Part shown: in pieces, positions 62,331-64,000 of the stretch
Numbering within the stretch: the stretch's first letter is position 1
Layout of the letters: each line of letters opens with the position of its first letter
From: Prorocentrum cordatum
Lineage: Eukaryota > Sar > Dinophyceae > Prorocentrales > Prorocentraceae
Length of the DNA stretch: 64,000 nucleotides
Direction of reading: 5' to 3'
Assembly: GCA_963575745.1 (NCBI GenBank)
Contig: CAUYUJ010000855.1
Span: forward strand, 1 to 64,000
The notes under the pieces: model-generated
What the model saw: only the letters and a program-made list of their open reading frames with translations
What the model was told of the DNA's origin: nothing
Databases searched by the model: none
Position numbers and translations under genes: made by a program

Positions 62331-63264
62331 TCCAAAAACATGCTCAGAGCTCCTGCTTCTCCTCCTAATCCCTCATCGTCACCATCACTATCATGATCAC
62401 CACCACCCTCGTCATCCTCGCCCTCCCTCATTCCTCCTCATCCTCCTCTCTCCTCCCCTCCCCCTCCCCCTCCTGCCCATCCTTTCCCTTCCCCCTCTGC
62501 TTCGGTGACTATGTCGACGTCGAAAACGACGACGAAGTCGGTGACGCCGACGTGACCCCCTCCCCTCCCCCGCGCGCCCGAGAGAGGCGACTGGAAGGCC
62601 GTTTCCAGTGGATTCCTGGGCTAAAGTCTTTATACTTTTATATGTGGTGTTTTGGTTTTGTATCCACTGATGCCATTCTTGTTCATGTCGGTTTGGAGCT
62701 TGGGATATTCGATTGTTGGTTGGTTACCATCGCAAGTTCACATTTGACACACATGTTTTGAATGGTTGAGTCTGGGTTTTAATCTGTGTGTATGATTATT
62801 TTGGTGTTGCTACCACGCATTTAATTTTTGTTCGGTATTATTGAGTGTGGGATTTTTGTTGGTGGTTGTCCACTGCACTTTAATCCTCAAGATGCCACGT
62901 GTGAATTGTTTTTCTTAAGTATGTCCGCATGCGTTTTGATGTTGTGTAATTTGATGTTTTTGTTTCAAGGTTCGGCTCTTGTTTGGTTCAACTATTCTGT
63001 TAGGTGTCCGTTCTTTTTTGCGTAGACATAACGGCTTGTTGCTTGATGTGTAACTTTTAACGAGCAGCGTCGTTTGTGTTAACTGTTAGCTTCGTTTTTT
63101 TTTATGGTTGGCTCCGTTTGTTGCTTGATGATTTAGTTTTTAATGTAAATTCCCTACCTCGGCTCTGCCTAGAAGGGTTCTTACTCTCACGCTTAAAGGG
63201 GCCGGGCAATGGAAAGCGCCCCGGGCGGTTCCCCCAGTCCCCTGGGAGCGGTTCCCCCCAGTCC
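62331..63264. other. T-rich flank without a supported gene
   Basis: A pyrimidine-rich start (62350-62510), then a markedly T-rich, lower-GC stretch (62620-63170), unlike the rest of the window. At 63205-63260 the phrase GCGGTTCCCCCAGTCCCCTG occurs twice in tandem, each with a CCCAG/CTGGG hairpin. Confidence 0.45.
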
Positions 63265-63690
63265 CCTGGGAGCTTTAGCTTTAGCTTTAGGTTTAGCTTT
63301 AGCTTAGCTTTAGCTTAGCTTTAGCTTAGCTGTAGCTTAGCTTTAGCTTAGCGTTTCGCTTAGCTTTTCGCTTAGCGTTTAGCTTAGCTTTAGCTTAGCT
63401 TTAGCTTAGCTTTCGCTTAGCTTGAGCTTAGCTGTAGCTTAGCTGTAGCTTAGCTGTAGCTTAGCTGTAGCTTAGACTTAGCTTAGTTTTAGCTTAGCTT
63501 TAGCTTAGCTTTAGCTTAGCTTTAGCTTAGCGTTAGCTTAGCTTTAGCTTAGCTGTAGCTTAGCTGTAGCTTAGCTTTGGCTTAGCTTTAGCTTAGCTTT
63601 AGCATAGCTTTAGCTTATCTTTAGCTTAGCTGTAGCTTAGCTGTGGCTTAGCTTAAGCTTAGCTTTAACTTAGCGTTACTGTTACTACTA
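63265..63690 (+). repeat. AGCTTTAGCTT 11-bp minisatellite
   Basis: About 36 tandem copies with single-base variants (TGT, TCG and TTG in place of TTT). The first bases are (AGCTTT) hexamers with one TTTAGG. Confidence 0.9.
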
Positions 63691-63772
63691 ATGCTGCTTT
63701 CCTAGGGGTTCCAACTCCTAGGTAGGGTCGCACTGGGATAATATATCTAAAACTAGATATAGAAGTGTTCTG

Positions 63773-63810
<38 letters not shown>

Positions 63811-64000
63811 GTGGGCCGTAAAGCTGCCGTAATCGACCTGAGGTGCATGGGCGTCTCCACGGGGTGGGCCCATGCTGCCTGAGGAGGCTGACGCCGCTGC
63901 GGCGTTCCTATCCCGCCGTCTCCCAGCTCCAGGGGCATAGCTCCAGCCAAGCCCATGGCCGGCAGCAGTGCTCGGCAGCGGGGGAGGCGGGCGTCGCGCT
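63691..64000. other. Window end: (TA)n array and GC-rich sequence
   Basis: TA run at about 63777-63808; the rest is GC-rich with an unsupported minus-strand frame. Confidence 0.5.

Overview
This window is nuclear DNA of a eukaryote, most likely a dinoflagellate. I infer this from three things. Spliced exons use GT, GC and GA donors with AG acceptors, and short direct repeats make the junctions ambiguous. Several protein families here are ones I associate from memory with dinoflagellate genomes (Helitron Rep-helicase, tyrosine recombinase-like protein, DNA methyltransferase, a transposase-like family). The DNA is very repeat-rich and mostly GC-rich. I cannot name the species; a large-genome free-living form such as Prorocentrum is only a guess. 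No search was run, so every family name rests on motifs seen by eye.

Layout. 1-2.4 kb: no supported gene, then CA-type and TC-type microsatellites. 2.4-18.05 kb: an unusually long non-LTR (LINE-like) retrotransposon on the + strand, lying between two (TC)n arrays. It holds an ORF1-like protein, a 1.9-kaa protein with an ADP-ribosyltransferase-like segment and Cys-rich cluster, and an endonuclease-RT-CCHC-RNase H polyprotein broken by TAA, a 240-bp poly(T) tract and TAG. Twelve small hairpins of one fixed design, all in the sense orientation, are strung along it. 18.65-25.9 kb: exons of a lineage-specific gene whose introns hold microsatellites. 27.6-29.65 kb: a transposase-like gene with a frameshift. 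30.76-33.13 kb: a four-exon cytosine-5 DNA methyltransferase whose splice junctions can be read. 33.5-42.3 kb: satellites, minisatellites and tandem duplications. 42.4-43.2 kb: a decayed tyrosine recombinase-like gene.

43.9-62.3 kb looks like one ~18 kb composite. Two ~2 kb arms in inverted orientation, made of ~100-bp units plus a GTCGTG/CACGAC hexanucleotide array, enclose a Helitron-type polyprotein at 47.15-57.16 kb. Its domains are a USP C-terminal box, a C2H2-like finger, Rep, a Pif1-like helicase and eight zinc-finger modules; one TAG interrupts it. About 31 copies of a ~102-bp G-rich minisatellite follow directly. 62.3-64 kb: a T-rich stretch, an 11-bp minisatellite and a TA array.

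Overall this is an accessory region dominated by mobile elements. The likely host-type or domesticated genes are the 18.65-25.9 kb gene and the DNA methyltransferase, although methyltransferases are also known to be carried by retroelements in dinoflagellates. Both large elements carry in-frame stop codons and look like recently disabled copies.
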